Origin: GCA-003244245 sp050699715
Lineage (GTDB): Bacteria > Actinomycetota > Actinomycetes > Mycobacteriales > Pseudonocardiaceae
NCBI GenBank assembly: GCA_050699715.1
Contig: JBOHFR010000024.1
Location: 3,575 to 67,574, forward strand
Direction of reading: 5' to 3'
DNA: 64,000 nt
Each line of letters begins with the position of its first letter. Position 1 is the first letter of the stretch. Positions 62,591 to 64,000 of the stretch are shown here, piece by piece. Under the pieces are notes generated by a model, which saw nothing but the letters and a program-made list of their open reading frames with translations, did no database searches and had not been told where the DNA came from. The position numbers and the translations under genes were made by a program.

Positions 62591-63896
62591 GTGACCGAAC
62601 GCGAAACGAGAGCCGGTGATGAGTCTGTACCGGCGGCGGTGCGACTTGCCCGCGAGATCAGGCGGCGACGCAAGGCTGTCAACATGAGTCAGCCGGAGCT
62701 GGCCAACCAGATCGGGTATACCCGCCAGTACGTGTCGCTCGCTGAACGGCCTGGCAAGAACTTGCCCTCTCAAGAGCTGGTACGCGCTGGATGGTGCACT
62801 CGGGGCAGCGGGTTCGCTGTTGAAGATTCGGGACGAAGCCAAGGCCGAGCAGCAGGGCCGGCGTCGCGCCTTCTCGGCTGGCAGTACACAGGCGGCTCAC
62901 CCCGTTCCCAGCTTGATCACCAGTGCACGTGATGACGCGGTTCGAGCGGTGGTCCCTCGGCTGCGTCGGATCCTCGGAGCACATGACCTTCCCGACGATG
63001 GTCCGGTGAGGCCACTGGACATGCTCGACCGTGCTGGGAGTGACCTGATCGAGCAAAGACTCCAGGCGCGCTATGCGCAGATCGCCGGGAGCCTGCCCGA
63101 GCTGCTGGCGGAGATCCTGCGTGCCGCGCATACCTGCGGCGACGGTCAGCGCCGCCAGATCGCGCGCTTGCTGACACTGGCGTACCGAGCTGCTGATGCA
63201 ATCGCGTTCAAGTTCGGATACGTCGACCTGTCAGGGCGGCTCATTGACCTGATGCGCCTCGTCGCCCTGGATGCCGACGATCCGCTACTGTTGGCATCGG
63301 TGGCGTACGTACGCACCGAAACGTTCTTCGCCACCGGCGACCTGGACACAGCCGCTCACAACCTGGTCTTGGCTGCGGAGCGCATTCCCACGAAACTGAT
63401 GGCGGAGGTTCCAGCGGCGGCCACCTACGGTTCCTTGCATATGCGAGCAGCGGTGGTGGCTGCGAGGGCCGGGAAATCCGACCAAGCACAGGACCACTTG
63501 TCCGAGGCTCGACTGGTCGCGACCCGAGTCCCGGAAAGCGTATACTACGGGACCGCCTTTAGGCACTCATCAGTGATGATTCACGATCTGGCGGTCGCTG
63601 TCGAACTTGGCGACAGTCCCACAGCCGTTGAACGAGGTTGCACCTGGAACCCACCGCGAGAACTCCCGGCTGAACGTCGCTCCCACTACTACATCGAGCT
63701 AGCCCGCGCGCAACTGGAAATCGGCCGCTCCGAGGATGCCTACGTCGCCCTACGGACCGCTCGCCAGATCGCACCCCGGCACATCCGGGCACACCCCCAG
63801 GTTCACCGGTTACTGGTGACCCTCCTGCGTACCCGGCTTGGTAAGGACCCCGACCTGCTGAACTTCGCCAGTTGGGTGCAGCTTACCTCATGGTAG
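62591..63896 (+). pseudogene. HTH-TPR regulator, frameshifted after the HTH
   Basis: A GTG start at 62591 opens an XRE domain (VRLAREIRRRRKAVNMSQPE, LANQIGYTRQYVSLAER). The frame then shifts by one near 62790, resuming LDGALGAAGSLLKIRDEAKA and TPR repeats to 63896. The C-terminal frame is long and intact, so the shift is recent or an error. Fifth member of the HTH-TPR set. Divergent from the radical SAM gene. Confidence 0.65.
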
Positions 63897-64000
63897 CGAC
63901 TAGGTCCGGTAACTCAGCCAACGAGTCGATCACCCAGTCCCAGACCTCCTGAAGTTAGGTCATGAACGTCGATCGATACGGCGCTCGCAGGCGGTGAGCC

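Noticed and set aside
63883..63957. Leftward frame QEVWDWVIDSLAELPDLVATMR at the window end
   Set aside because: Preceded by an in-frame stop and overlapping the HTH-TPR 3' end; perhaps the tail of a decayed gene, but too short to name.
1..64000. tRNA or rRNA genes and attachment sites
   Set aside because: No cloverleaf or rRNA signature was recognised by eye; two integrase remnants exist but no tRNA-linked direct repeat was found.

Overview
The window is high-GC actinomycete DNA. Gene content (five large HTH-TPR regulators, DUF5753 and DUF6879 regulators, FxLD-type lanthipeptide genes, a femX-vanX pair, HutC-type GntR proteins) suggests Pseudonocardiales, for example an Amycolatopsis relative; that assignment is inference. 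It is accessory sequence. Intact conflict and RiPP genes lie among many broken copies of the same families, with insertion sequences and one 100-N assembly gap inside a repeat.

Layout. 1-4087: TIR-nSTAND1-TM-WD40 gene with about 14 near-identical WD40 units, split by the gap. 4026-7680: decayed genes (LMW tyrosine phosphatase, tyrosine recombinase, radical SAM/SPASM, dTMP-kinase-like) plus intact-looking Nudix and exonuclease III family genes. 7759-8880: IS630 element. 8890-15886: a dapA fragment, a Vsr/REase/C5-methylase operon, a TIR-NB-ARC-TPR gene with a frameshift at a C9 tract, and a complete DapA/NanA-family gene coupled to it. 16305-19595: HTH-TPR regulator, IS630 remnant, secreted beta-helix protein. 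19658-21631: hyuA; its usual partner hyuB is 37 kb away at 58848-60422. 21730-26989: femX-vanX, a zinc-ribbon pair, HTH-TPR regulator, Rpn-like nuclease. 27167-29638: EACC1 plus caspase-WD40 pair, with an FxLD-like peptide ORF at its 3' end. 30280-33708: HTH/DUF6879/small-protein module and a partial lasso peptide locus. 33866-34997: Nudix and a truncated exonuclease.

35000-42907 is a complete-looking FxLD lanthipeptide operon read leftward: FxLD methyltransferase, precursor, full LanB, LanC, stand-alone LanB C-terminal domain, TPR-like protein. 44652-48152 is a second, truncated copy (methyltransferase, precursor, LanB lacking its 3' half), followed by a second HTH/DUF6879/small-protein module (48311-49908) and lanB 5' fragments (50128-50413). 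50443-54278 holds IS66 and IS3 sequences, an HTH gene pair, GntR remnants and another HTH-TPR regulator. 54421-58803 is a GntR-headed run of overlapping small zinc-ribbon genes ending in HicB-like and TacA-like antitoxin genes. 60625-62444 is a radical SAM/DEDDh exonuclease pair, and the window ends with a frameshifted HTH-TPR gene.

Two themes recur. One is conflict biology: two TIR-STAND proteins, a caspase with its EACC1 adaptor, restriction-modification, antitoxin remnants. The other is RiPP biosynthesis: two FxLD systems plus a third peptide, and one lasso precursor. Duplicated segments (hyuA 3' ends, dapA, lanB 5' ends, regulator 3' ends, zinc-ribbon leaders) mark the joints between blocks and suggest assembly by repeated homologous recombination and insertion.
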